From: Ignavibacteria bacterium
GTDB taxonomy: Bacteria > Bacteroidota > Ignavibacteria > Kapaibacteriales > UBA4661
Assembly (NCBI GenBank): GCA_013298775.1
Contig: JAAFIV010000023.1
Span: 18,635 to 82,634 of the forward strand
Reading direction: 5' to 3'
DNA: 64,000 nucleotides
Shown here: positions 25,630 through 33,922 of the stretch, piece after piece
Layout: every line of letters starts with the position of its first letter
How positions within the stretch are numbered: position 1 is the stretch's first letter
Translations under genes and position numbers: made by a program
The notes under the pieces: generated by a model
Told to the model about the DNA's origin: nothing
What the model saw: the letters and a program-made list of their open reading frames with translations, nothing else
Database searches by the model: none

Positions 25630-25692
25630 TTTTGTGAATCTTTTTGTGAAACCATTCTGTGAAACCTTTCCGTGAAATCTTTCCGTGAAACC
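25630..25692. repeat. Short degenerate direct repeats (TTCYGTGAAAC)
   Basis: Five near-copies of TTTYYGTGAAAYC in a row just after the YD-like gene. They run into a hairpin, CCCGTTCTACGCTT with AAGCGTAGGACGGG, at 25687-25722. Confidence 0.7.
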
Positions 25693-25722
25693 CGTTCTAC
25701 GCTTCAGAAAGCGTAGGACGGG
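25687..25722 (+). terminator. Hairpin between the YD-like gene and the next gene
   Basis: A 13- to 14-bp stem with one mismatch. No strong T-run follows immediately, so termination is only plausible. Confidence 0.45.
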
Positions 25723-25798
25723 ACAGATACAAGGTGTAGCTTGCTTTTGGAGCGGGCTACACTTCGTTTTTTTATTTACCCATTTTTCCTCGCACATT

Positions 25799-26806
25799 AT
25801 GAAAACCCTGATAAATACTTGTTTTGTGGCGATAATACTTTTTATTCAACTCCCAGCATACGCTCAAGAACAGCCAATAGTACAAGAACACAGTACCCAA
25901 GCGACCTTGAGACTTCCTAAGAGCCTTGAATCTGCTTACAAAACCGTTACTGAATTATCTATCGTTTCCACCTACGCAACAGTACATTCAACCTCGTCCA
26001 ATGCCCTTGATTCTCTCTCTCGGAAGGATGATTCTGCAATTATCGTTACCGCTCTTTCAACATCCGATGTAGGAATTGGCGGAAAATTGTGGGTTACCGA
26101 GCAAACTGTGATAAGGGCTTATTTGAATATGGGCTTAAATCTTCAGCTTGGTTTACCAGTGAACATAGATCGCGGACAGATCTATGCTCCATACCAACGT
26201 ACTGTTCAAAATACCTCGTCAATTGATGCAATTTTTTATCCTGGAGTATCTAATAATTCAAGCCTTAGTGCTTCATTGAGTATAGAAAAACATATCTTTC
26301 CTCGCCGTACAATATCGCCATTTTTGGGAGTGGGAATTGATGTGAGTGTACGATTTAGCCAATTGATACGAGGAAATACTCAATCCAAAAGATTTACTGA
26401 TTCAACATATTTTACGAATGCTCCTGCCGCTTCATACCAAACTACTTCACAAAGCAGTTCAGGTGAGCAATCATTAAATTTTATTGATTCGTACAAGATT
26501 GGAGGTAGCGTATTTGCTGGAGTTGAATATTTTGTTTTGCCTTCGGTTTCACTTTCTGCACAGGTCGGTGTCGCTGCAGGTGTACGATTAGCTTATCAAC
26601 TTGGCATCAATAATTCAACAACAGTTCCCAATCAAACCGTTCTAAATCCCAATCAAAATGTTTATTCAAATCAGCAAATCAAGGTAAATCCTACCATTGG
26701 ATTTGAGGGCAATACGTGGTTCGGAATTTCTGGGCTGGTGTATTTAGGAAGAGGTGCTGCTAAAGAATTTGAGAATGCTTTTCTCAGCATATTTTCATCT
26801 TGGTAA
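25799..26806 (+). CDS. Putative outer-membrane or secreted beta-rich protein, unknown function
   Basis: A 335-aa protein from MKTLINTCFVAIILFIQ with a signal ending at AYAQEQP. Alternating strands such as GGKLWVTEQTVIRAYLNMGL, IDVSVRFSQLIRG and VSLSAQVGVAAGVRLAYQ fit an eight- to twelve-stranded barrel, though the last residue is Trp rather than Phe. Its DNA is visibly more AT-rich than the genes on either side, which may mark a transferred segment. An upstream in-frame ATG at 25685 would add repeat-derived residues and is rejected. Confidence 0.65.
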   Translation: MKTLINTCFVAIILFIQLPAYAQEQPIVQEHSTQATLRLPKSLESAYKTVTELSIVSTYATVHSTSSNALDSLSRKDDSAIIVTALSTSDVGIGGKLWVTEQTVIRAYLNMGLNLQLGLPVNIDRGQIYAPYQRTVQNTSSIDAIFYPGVSNNSSLSASLSIEKHIFPRRTISPFLGVGIDVSVRFSQLIRGNTQSKRFTDSTYFTNAPAASYQTTSQSSSGEQSLNFIDSYKIGGSVFAGVEYFVLPSVSLSAQVGVAAGVRLAYQLGINNSTTVPNQTVLNPNQNVYSNQQIKVNPTIGFEGNTWFGISGLVYLGRGAAKEFENAFLSIFSSW

Positions 26807-26899
26807 AACTTGAATTCAAGAAGTATCTCCCGCATTTTTCATAAATTTGCGCATGACAGCAACACCAAACAATTCTCCCACACATTTCCAAAAGTAAGT

Positions 26900-27112
26900 A
26901 TGGAACGCATCACCATTCGCCCCGAGCAATGCGGTGGTCGCCCGTGTATTCGCGGTATGCGCATTCGCGTCATTGATGTGCTTGAATTGCTTGCAGGGGG
27001 CTTGAATCCTGAGCAAATTCTGGAAGAATTACCCGACCTTGAGCGCGAAGATATTCATGCGTGTTTGCAGTATGCGGCAAAACAACTTGATTTTGCGGTG
27101 GTTGCAGTATGA
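26900..27112 (+). CDS. DUF433 family antitoxin
   Basis: A 70-aa protein with the DUF433 signature RPCIRGMRIRVIDVLELLAGG followed by EQILEELPDLEREDIHACLQYAA, a winged or ribbon helix-type DNA-binding fold. It overlaps by 4 bp the following DUF5615 gene, the usual order of this VapBC-like pair. The start at 26900 matches family length; an in-frame ATG at 26810 would add a non-homologous tail. Confidence 0.9.
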   Translation: MERITIRPEQCGGRPCIRGMRIRVIDVLELLAGGLNPEQILEELPDLEREDIHACLQYAAKQLDFAVVAV

Positions 27113-27450
27113 CGTTTTGGATTGACCAACAACTCTCGCCAGCACTTGCTTCATGGTTGCGCACAGAACACAGCCTAGATGCCGTTTCCGTGCGCTCTTT
27201 GGGCTTCCATAATGCCGATGATAAAAATATTTTCTTTGCTGCACAGAAAATAGGTATAGTTGTCATTACCAAAGACCGTGATTTTGTGCAGCTTGTAGAG
27301 CAGTTTGGTATTCCACCGCAAATTCTTTGGATTTCTTTTGGAAACACCTCAAATGCAGTCATCAAGAGTGTTCTAAGCAAGGCACTACCACAAATTCTAC
27401 CGCTTATTGAACGCGGTGAACAAATTATTGAACTTCGTCAAAAATTTTGA
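27109..27450 (+). CDS. DUF5615 PIN-like toxin
   Basis: A 113-aa PIN-fold protein. Acidic residues expected at the nuclease site are D4 (FWIDQQLSP), the D within HNADDKNIF and the TKDRDF pair. It is the presumed RNase partner of the DUF433 protein. The family's target RNA is not known here. It is followed after 3 bp by the truncated clpB gene. Confidence 0.9.
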   Translation: MTFWIDQQLSPALASWLRTEHSLDAVSVRSLGFHNADDKNIFFAAQKIGIVVITKDRDFVQLVEQFGIPPQILWISFGNTSNAVIKSVLSKALPQILPLIERGEQIIELRQKF

Positions 27451-27453
27451 ATT

Positions 27454-28794
27454 ATGACCGACCTCACCATCAAACAATCCACACGCAAACGCCTCAGCGA
27501 AATTGACCGCGACCTCGCCGAACTCCGCTCCACGCGCGACGGCTTAAAAGCTCGTTGGAAGGTGGAAAAAGAAGCGATTCAGCGCATTCAGGGCTTGAAA
27601 GCTGCCATCGAACTCTCCAAAAACGAGGCTGCCGAATACGAGCGGCAAGGCGACTTGGGCAAAGTGGCGGAAATCCGCTACGGGCGCATGACGCAGCTTG
27701 AAAAAGAAGTCGTAGAAGCAAATGAGGCTCTGAAAGCCGCACAACAACAAGGCACAATGCTCAAAGAACAAGTTGATGCCGACGACATTGCCGAAACCAT
27801 TTCGCGCTGGACACGCATTCCTGTTCAGCGAATGCTGGAGACCGAGCGGACAAAATTACTCAAAATGGAAGAGCGTTTGCACGAGCGCGTGATTGGGCAG
27901 CAAGAAGCGGTGCGGGCTGTGAGCAATGCCATTCGCCGCGCACGGGCGGGCTTGCAGGACGCGAATCGTCCCATCGGTTCGTTTATTTTCTTGGGAACAA
28001 CAGGCGTTGGCAAAACCGAGCTTGCACGCGCGTTGGCGGAGTTTTTGTTTGACGACGAGCAAGCAATGGTGCGCCTCGACATGAGCGAGTACATGGAAAA
28101 ACACGCCGTCTCCCGCATGATTGGTGCGCCACCCGGCTACGTCGGCTACGATGAAGGCGGACAGCTGACCGAAGCCGTGCGGACACGCCCATACTCGGTA
28201 ATTTTGTTTGATGAAATCGAAAAGGCGCACCAAGACGTGTTTAACGTGCTGTTGCAGGTGTTGGACGACGGTCGCCTCACCGACGGCAAGGGGCGCGAAG
28301 TGAATTTTCGCAATACGATTATCATCATGACCTCCAACATCGGCACAGAAATCATCCAAGATTCCTTGCAAAATCTGGATGACCGCAAAAGTCAATTCGA
28401 GCTTGAAGAAACGCTGGATAAAGTGCGCGACAAAGTGGTAAACTTGCTCAAAACCCGCGTCCGTCCTGAGTTCTTTAACCGCATTGACGACGTAATTTTG
28501 TTCCGTCCGCTTATGCGAAAAGATGTGCGCAGCATTGCGCAGGTGCAGATAAAACGCTTGGAAGAACTGATGAAGGAAACCGCATTGACACTAGATATTA
28601 CCGATACTGCGCTTGATTGGCTCGCGGTTCACGGCTACGAAATAAGCTACGGAGCGCGTCCCTTGAAGCGGCTCATTCAGCGAAGCATCGCCGACCCGCT
28701 TGCAATCAAGGTCTTGTCGGGCGATATTGTTTCTGGCGACACCGTGCAGGTAGATATGAACATGAATGGTGAATTAGGAATCACAAAAGCATGA
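27454..28794 (+). CDS. ClpB disaggregase lacking N-domain and first AAA+ ring
   Basis: A 446-aa protein that aligns to the C-terminal half of ClpB (normally about 860 aa). It starts inside the coiled M-domain (STRKRLSEIDRDLAELRS, then AEYERQGDLGKVAEIRYG) and continues with a complete second AAA+ module: VIGQQEAVRAV, Walker A G181-TTGVGKT-188, pore loop GYVG at 229-232, Walker B VILFDE, sensor-type RVRPEFFNRIDD, and a ClpB small domain with YGARPLKRLIQR. No N-terminal half is present upstream; a toxin-antitoxin pair sits there instead. The frame is clean and its stop overlaps the next start (ATGA). It may be a split or shortened paralogue rather than decay. Confidence 0.88.
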   Translation: MTDLTIKQSTRKRLSEIDRDLAELRSTRDGLKARWKVEKEAIQRIQGLKAAIELSKNEAAEYERQGDLGKVAEIRYGRMTQLEKEVVEANEALKAAQQQGTMLKEQVDADDIAETISRWTRIPVQRMLETERTKLLKMEERLHERVIGQQEAVRAVSNAIRRARAGLQDANRPIGSFIFLGTTGVGKTELARALAEFLFDDEQAMVRLDMSEYMEKHAVSRMIGAPPGYVGYDEGGQLTEAVRTRPYSVILFDEIEKAHQDVFNVLLQVLDDGRLTDGKGREVNFRNTIIIMTSNIGTEIIQDSLQNLDDRKSQFELEETLDKVRDKVVNLLKTRVRPEFFNRIDDVILFRPLMRKDVRSIAQVQIKRLEELMKETALTLDITDTALDWLAVHGYEISYGARPLKRLIQRSIADPLAIKVLSGDIVSGDTVQVDMNMNGELGITKA

Positions 28795-30695
28795 AACAGC
28801 TCATCAATGCTGGTCTATATCAGAATCCTCGCACTTTTTCCCTCATCCCCCGCCTTCTCTCAGTGGGAGAAGGAGCTAAGAAAGAGGAAATTGGGCGTAT
28901 CCAAAGCCCTCTCCCTCTGGGAGAGGGTTGGGTGAGGGATAACAGCACAAAATTTCTTTTGTGCGCAATCTGCATCATTGCCCTTTTTTCCATGCGCAGC
29001 GTTGCACAAGATTCCTCCAACGCAAGTATTTATCGTGGTCCGACGGTACAAAAAGCGAATGAACTCCCCGATAGCATCTTTGCAATTCTCTCGGCATCGG
29101 GCGCGAAAAGCGAGTATTTCTCAGGCTTGAAGCGGCGCACGGAAACAACAATGACAACGCTTCCCTCCCGCGTAAAAATCATGCGCATCACCGAGAGAAA
29201 TGTACAAAATGGTGATTTCGCAAACCCGAATCCGCAAGCAAACGTGCGCCTTTCAGCGATTGTGCTGGATGGCTTGGGAAATTTTCTACCGAGTTTGCAC
29301 AATGATTCCGCGCATCAATTCTTGCTTGTGGCAGAATGCGTGAAAATGAAAAGCCAGACTGCACCCACATCGCAAGCACTTTCCGCGCTCGGCATTCAAA
29401 GCATTCGTGAGCAATCATTGTACAATTCCAGCGACCTCAGCATCGCGCTCTGTACCGACAAAGCGGGATATATGCAGCGTTTCGGGGCGCAAACGGAAGT
29501 GGCGTATCAAGCATTTTTCTCGGCATTTGGTGCAAATGTTGAGAAAATCCGCGTCCAATACGACCACCGCATAGCAACGGATTCGCTGGCAATGAAAGGC
29601 GAAACCGCGCCAAATCTGGGCTTGACTGCCCTCTACAAAGCAAGCTACAAAGCGGCTTCGCTCTTGAAATACTCCGAGCGCAAGCACAAAGCTCTCGTCA
29701 TTCTTTCGGGCGGCGCAGACGATGCCTCGATTGTCTATACCTTGCGCGATGTGCTAGAAGTGGTGCGGGCTTCAGGCATTACCGTCTATGCGATTGCACT
29801 CGGTTCGGGCGCGGACACCTACGCGCTGCGCACAATGGCACATAGCTCTGGCGGTCGGTTTTATGCGGTGGATGAGGTTTCTTTCGGAAATGCTTCGTCA
29901 AATATTACGCGCGAACTTATTGCCGTATTGCAGGAAATTGCCAATTCATACAAAGTTTTTTATGAAATCACGCCGAGCGTGAACACCGCATCAAATCAAG
30001 ATTCTTCGAGTGATTTTTGTGCTGAATCGGATATTGCACTTACCTTGACGAGCAATGTACAACATACTTCAACGCAAAGAATCCGCGAAGCCGCACCGTA
30101 TCTTGCTGCGCAGGATGCGTATTTTCCCAAGCATCAAATTATTGCCACCTTTGCCCCGCTTTCGGCAACGATTCAAGACGACTACGAAGGTCTTATTTCC
30201 ACGCTTGGCGAGACCTTGAAAGATAATCCAACGAAGGTGATTGAACTCATCGGACATACCGACCAAACAGGCAACGACGAAAATAACCGTAATTTTGCCC
30301 TTCGACGGGCGCAAGCCGTGAAGCGGTATTTGCTACTTATGGGCGTGAATCCCGCACAAATACGCCTTCGCAGCGTCGGGCGCGAAAAGCCGATTTTTTA
30401 CTTTGAAAAGGAAGACTGGAAATCCCGCGCTAACAGGCGTGTGGAATTACGTTGGCTTGACCCCTCGCTTGTGCCGTTTGAAATTTTTGCCCAAGTTGTC
30501 TCCACCGAAGAAGACGCAATGCGCCTCGAAGCGGAATGGAACGGGCGTGGTTACGAAGCGTACTACGAGGCGTTTCTCATCAATCGCATTCCCGTCTATC
30601 GCCTGAAACTCTGGGGCTTCCCGACGCTGGAAAGCGCGGAAAAAGTCAAGCGTGAGCTTCAGGAAAAATATCGGTTGCGTTTGTCGGTTCAGTAA
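28791..30695 (+). CDS. VWA, OmpA C-terminal and SPOR-like envelope protein
   Basis: A 634-aa exported protein. The signal core FLLCAICIIALFSMRSVAQ begins near residue 55, after in-frame palindromic repeat sequence. A VWA-like domain follows (KALVILSGGADDASIVYTLRD, SGITVYAIALGSG). Then an OmpA-like peptidoglycan-binding domain (LIGHTDQTGNDENNRNFALRRA, SRANRRVEL) and a C-terminal SPOR-type module (AYYEAFLINRIPVYRLKLWG). This suggests an outer-membrane or periplasmic anchor to the cell wall. It is translationally coupled to the truncated clpB gene. Confidence 0.85.
   Translation: MKQLINAGLYQNPRTFSLIPRLLSVGEGAKKEEIGRIQSPLPLGEGWVRDNSTKFLLCAICIIALFSMRSVAQDSSNASIYRGPTVQKANELPDSIFAILSASGAKSEYFSGLKRRTETTMTTLPSRVKIMRITERNVQNGDFANPNPQANVRLSAIVLDGLGNFLPSLHNDSAHQFLLVAECVKMKSQTAPTSQALSALGIQSIREQSLYNSSDLSIALCTDKAGYMQRFGAQTEVAYQAFFSAFGANVEKIRVQYDHRIATDSLAMKGETAPNLGLTALYKASYKAASLLKYSERKHKALVILSGGADDASIVYTLRDVLEVVRASGITVYAIALGSGADTYALRTMAHSSGGRFYAVDEVSFGNASSNITRELIAVLQEIANSYKVFYEITPSVNTASNQDSSSDFCAESDIALTLTSNVQHTSTQRIREAAPYLAAQDAYFPKHQIIATFAPLSATIQDDYEGLISTLGETLKDNPTKVIELIGHTDQTGNDENNRNFALRRAQAVKRYLLLMGVNPAQIRLRSVGREKPIFYFEKEDWKSRANRRVELRWLDPSLVPFEIFAQVVSTEEDAMRLEAEWNGRGYEAYYEAFLINRIPVYRLKLWGFPTLESAEKVKRELQEKYRLRLSVQ
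28839..28939. repeat. CCCTCATCCCC-type palindromic repeat in a signal-peptide leader
   Basis: Arms TCCCTCATCCCCC and GGGTTGGGTGAGGGA with an inner hairpin. Read in frame, they add about 34 residues before the hydrophobic signal core of the VWA-OmpA protein. Confidence 0.85.
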
Positions 30696-30812
30696 ATGCA
30701 CACAAAATTGCGTTAATCATTGCGTATAGAAAGATTACACAGCTCAAATCTCATTAACGCAAGAATTTTTTTTTATCATACCACTTCTGCAAAAGGAAAA
30801 AGAGCAAGAGAC

Positions 30813-30963
30813 CTTTGTACACGACAAAACTTCTTCAGCAGTGGCACAGACATTCTTGTCTGTGGGTGTTGGTGCGGGATTCAGGGGAGAAACACAGACA
30901 GGAAGTCTCAAGCCACTAAAGCCTGATTCTACGAGCTTTTCAGAGGTTTTGTCGTGTACAAAG
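30813..30963 (-). mobile_element. MITE family 1 copy (151 bp, perfect ends and 9-bp duplication)
   Basis: Ends CTTTGTACACGACAAAAC and GTTTTGTCGTGTACAAAG are perfect 18-bp inverted repeats. The flanks carry an exact 9-bp duplication GCAAGAGAC (30804-30812 and 30964-30972). It has the same length as the copy at 265-415, in the opposite orientation. This is the type copy of the family. Confidence 0.95.
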
Positions 30964-31031
30964 GCAAGAGACAGAGCAATCCAATCTCTCGCCACAAAAT
31001 GCTTTTTTTCCCTACGTCCGAAAGATACAGC

Positions 31032-31082
31032 AAAAAAAAACGGGGTCTCACACTCAGCAAAATGGCTGAAGGTGAGACCCCG
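31032..31082 (-). terminator. Intrinsic terminator of the TonB-C gene
   Basis: CGGGGTCTCAC and GTGAGACCCCG form a long stem (31041-31082). On the minus strand it is followed by nine T residues, ending the transcript of the gene at 31171-31740. Confidence 0.9.
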
Positions 31083-31170
31083 TATAGTTTAGAGAAACAT
31101 CATTCGAGAACGGTATTCATCAATATCAAAGGCAACGAGGCGATAGAATGATGTCGAAGGGAACCTTGAT

Positions 31171-31740
31171 TTATTGCACGAAACGAATCGGAATTTTCAC
31201 AATGCTGTTCACGGGCTTGTTATCGCGGTATGCGGGCGTGAAGCGGCATTTTTTTACGGCATCGAAGGCAGCAAGAGTAAACTCATTTTCTTCGATATTG
31301 CTTGCATCTTTTACAAAATTTAAGCTCATAATGCTTCCTTCTGCATTCAGATACGCAATCACATCAATTTGAGCTTCTCTGCCTTGAAGCAGTGCGGGCA
31401 TCGGGTATTGCAAATGCTTCGTCAAATCGGTCTTATTGATACTTGCCGGAACGTAGGTGTATTGTGTAGATTCCGGAAGAATCGCTTTTTGCTGCACAGG
31501 TGCGGTGGACTCGCTATTCGCACGTGGCGCATTATTGCTATATGCTGCAAGAGGAAGGGATGTATTTCCAGAATGTTTGCTGGATTCTGCTTCTTGCGCA
31601 ACAACGGATGAGTGTACGCCGAGGAAAGAACTTGCTGCAAAAAACGCGGCAACAAGAAGACGAGAAAAACGCGATGGCGTTTGTGCGGGTGTTTGTACGC
31701 CAGAGAGGCGACGGCTGGGGGAAAACATCAAGGGATTCAT
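31171..31740 (-). CDS. Energy-transducer TonB C-terminal domain protein
   Basis: A 189-aa exported protein from MNPLMFSPSRR. Hydrophobic segment RLLVAAFFAASSFLGV and a signal-like VVAQEA precede a short linker. The TonB-type C-terminal fold has AQIDVIAYLNAEGSIMSLNFVKDAS, AAFDAVKKCRFTPAYRDNKPVNSIVKIPIRF. The VAQ cleavage site suggests a free periplasmic protein rather than a classic inner-membrane TonB with ExbBD. A start at 31794 is possible. Confidence 0.82.
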   Translation of the reverse strand: MNPLMFSPSRRLSGVQTPAQTPSRFSRLLVAAFFAASSFLGVHSSVVAQEAESSKHSGNTSLPLAAYSNNAPRANSESTAPVQQKAILPESTQYTYVPASINKTDLTKHLQYPMPALLQGREAQIDVIAYLNAEGSIMSLNFVKDASNIEENEFTLAAFDAVKKCRFTPAYRDNKPVNSIVKIPIRFVQ

Positions 31741-31962
31741 ACGAACCTCAGTATAGTGAAACAAGTGATTATGCACCAGTGAGAGTGCATACATGATATG
31801 GTTGGGCGCGTTATCAATTTGGTGCGCTACCGTAACTCACAGTACAAATATACGAGGATGATTATGAATATTCGATGAATTGAACATTAACAATGAGCGT
31901 AATTACATTTTCAGCGAAATTTCGCTAACAGACAATTTATACTTTTCTCTAAACAATCAGCT

Positions 31963-33285
31963 TTACTTCGTCATTGCCTCGAAATCACGCCAGTATTCGG
32001 GATATGATTTCGCTACACACGCTGGATTTTCGATAACAACATTCGGCACACGCAAGCCGACAAGTGAAAAGCACATTGCAATGCGATGGTCGTCGAAGGT
32101 AGGAAGCTGTGCGCCGTGCAGTGCCTGTGCGCTTGGTTCAATGACGAGTGCATCGCCTTCGGTGTACGCTTTTCCGCCTAAACGCTCAATGTTTTCTATC
32201 ACAGCAGCAATGCGGTCGGATTCTTTATAGCGTAAATGCTCAATATTCCGCAAAATACTTTTTGTTTCGGCGAATAGCGCGATAACAGCAACCGTAGGAA
32301 CAATATCAGGACACGTATTCATATCACGCTCAACACCGCGTAAAGTCTTACTTCCTTGTACGCGCACGCCGCCTTCGGTCAGCCACGTAATTTCCGCACC
32401 AAAATCGCGCAGAATATCAATAATTTCGCGGTCGCCTTGCAAAGAATCGTGTACCACATTCCGCACCGTAACGTCGCTGGCGCAAATAGCCGCCGCCGCG
32501 AGCGGATACGAAACGGCAGAATAATCTCCCTCCACCGTGTATTCATGCTGCTTGTAGTGCTGCCCGCCTTCGATACGGTAGCCAGAGGCTTCCTCGTGAA
32601 TCACAATCCCTGCTTGCCGCATTTGCGCTATGGTCATATCGGAATACGATTTTGAAGCAATTTCACCTTCGCAGCGAATATGTGTTGTTCCCTCCAGAAG
32701 CGGCGCAATGAGCAGCAATGCCGAGAGAAACTGTGAAGATTTCGACGCATTTACTGTTACCGTACCGCCACGCGTCAAGGTTTTGGTAATGCGAATCGGC
32801 AAGAAGCCGTGAGAAGACTGCAGTTCCGCGCCAAGCTCCTGCAATGGTGCGATAAGCTCTTGCATCGGACGCTGACGCATGCGCGACGAGCCGTCAATTT
32901 CGAGAAAGCTCTCCACGCCACCAGCAAGCGAAGACTCTGCAAGTGGCTGTACTGCTGCAATTGCGGTCAGAAGACGTGCGCTGGTGCCAGAATGGTGAAT
33001 GTCAATTGTTACTGGAAAACGAGGAATGAAGCGCTTTCCGCTAAATTCCACCCGCTCAATCAGACGTTCCTGCTCAACAATGTTCGCCTCAAAGCCCATT
33101 GCTTGCAAAGCTGCCAGCGTCAGCGTCGTATCATCGCTGCGAAGCGGCGAATGCACGAGCGCAGTTTTTTGTCCTTGCAATGCTGAAAATGCAGCGATAA
33201 TCAAAGCACGATGTGTAAGGCTTTTGGAGGTCGGAACAGAAAGCGTTCCTGCAAAGCGAGAAGGCGTGATGTGGCGTAATTCCAT
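31963..33285 (-). CDS. aroA: 3-phosphoshikimate 1-carboxyvinyltransferase (EPSP synthase)
   Basis: A 440-aa enzyme of the shikimate pathway that joins shikimate-3-phosphate and PEP. It has the N-terminal SVPTSKSLTHRALI substrate loop, SGTSARLLTAIAA (PEP loop), SSRMRQRPM, SSQFLSALL, DIVPTVAVIALFA with the catalytic Asp, HLRYKESDRI and the terminal DDHRIAMCFSL. Full length for the family. It stands alone among unrelated genes; the HicAB-nuclease block lies upstream on the same strand. Confidence 0.97.
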   Translation of the reverse strand: MELRHITPSRFAGTLSVPTSKSLTHRALIIAAFSALQGQKTALVHSPLRSDDTTLTLAALQAMGFEANIVEQERLIERVEFSGKRFIPRFPVTIDIHHSGTSARLLTAIAAVQPLAESSLAGGVESFLEIDGSSRMRQRPMQELIAPLQELGAELQSSHGFLPIRITKTLTRGGTVTVNASKSSQFLSALLLIAPLLEGTTHIRCEGEIASKSYSDMTIAQMRQAGIVIHEEASGYRIEGGQHYKQHEYTVEGDYSAVSYPLAAAAICASDVTVRNVVHDSLQGDREIIDILRDFGAEITWLTEGGVRVQGSKTLRGVERDMNTCPDIVPTVAVIALFAETKSILRNIEHLRYKESDRIAAVIENIERLGGKAYTEGDALVIEPSAQALHGAQLPTFDDHRIAMCFSLVGLRVPNVVIENPACVAKSYPEYWRDFEAMTK

Positions 33286-33410
33286 CGGTGAACGGGAAAG
33301 AAATGGGTGGAAGAAGAACAGATTTTATCGTAGAAGTTTTTTTGTATGGGATGTATTCAATGTTGAATCCAAGACAGGCAAAACATGCTTCAAATGGTAT
33401 ATTTGCTACC

Positions 33411-33716
33411 TTAGAGTTCAGCTAAAGTACCATTCTCATGCAAAACATTTGGCTCAATAAAAGCAATCATGTCCGTAGGATGATGAAAAAGTGGTGCATC
33501 GTTTTCTGCCTTCATCATATAGTAGTGCAAACCTTTGGGAGATGGTACTTCTTGACCACTCTCAATCAAACCTTCAAAGTGAAATTCGAGAGCTTCCTTC
33601 ATCATTTCCAATACTTCCTCTACCGTCGCGCCCGTTGTACCGCAGCCTTCCACATCGGGGCTGTAAGCGGCGTAATTGCTTGGTGCTTTCTCGATGATAA
33701 TTGTATATGCGTACAT
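33411..33716 (-). CDS. hicB: HicB antitoxin
   Basis: A 101-aa protein with the HicB RNase-H-like partial fold: YTIIIEKAPSNYAAYSPDVEGCGTTG followed by EEVLEMMKEALEFHFEGL and SGQEVPSP. It follows the toxin gene by 11 bp, the common hicA-hicB order. It neutralises HicA and usually represses the operon. Confidence 0.93.
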   Translation of the reverse strand: MYAYTIIIEKAPSNYAAYSPDVEGCGTTGATVEEVLEMMKEALEFHFEGLIESGQEVPSPKGLHYYMMKAENDAPLFHHPTDMIAFIEPNVLHENGTLAEL

Positions 33717-33730
33717 TCTTCGCGCTCCTG

Positions 33731-33919
33731 TTATTTTTTGAGACCTGACTTTTTCAAAATATTATGCTCTGTCCCTTTTGGAATATCATCGCTAGGATGC
33801 CCCGGAACAGTGATAACATGAGGGTTTTGAGGATGTCTGAACTGACGATGACTACCCTTTTGTCGTTGGATTGTCCAGCCATGTTGTTCCAGAAGCCTGA
33901 TAATGTCAATTACCTTCAT
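33731..33919 (-). CDS. hicA: HicA mRNA interferase toxin
   Basis: A 62-aa double-stranded RNA-binding-fold toxin. The catalytic histidine is expected in QKGSHRQFRHP, and VTVPGHPSDDIPKGTEHNILKKSGL is the family C-terminal half. It cleaves mRNA in a ribosome-independent way when HicB is lost. It starts 3 bp after the stop of the restriction-type nuclease gene, so the three genes form one unit. Confidence 0.95.
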   Translation of the reverse strand: MKVIDIIRLLEQHGWTIQRQKGSHRQFRHPQNPHVITVPGHPSDDIPKGTEHNILKKSGLKK

Positions 33920-33922
33920 AAT

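Noticed and set aside
31041..31082. Hairpin as part of a mobile repeat
   Set aside because: It shares GTGAGACC sequence with other palindromes, but the adjacent T-run on the minus strand and its place after the TonB-C gene make terminator the simpler reading.
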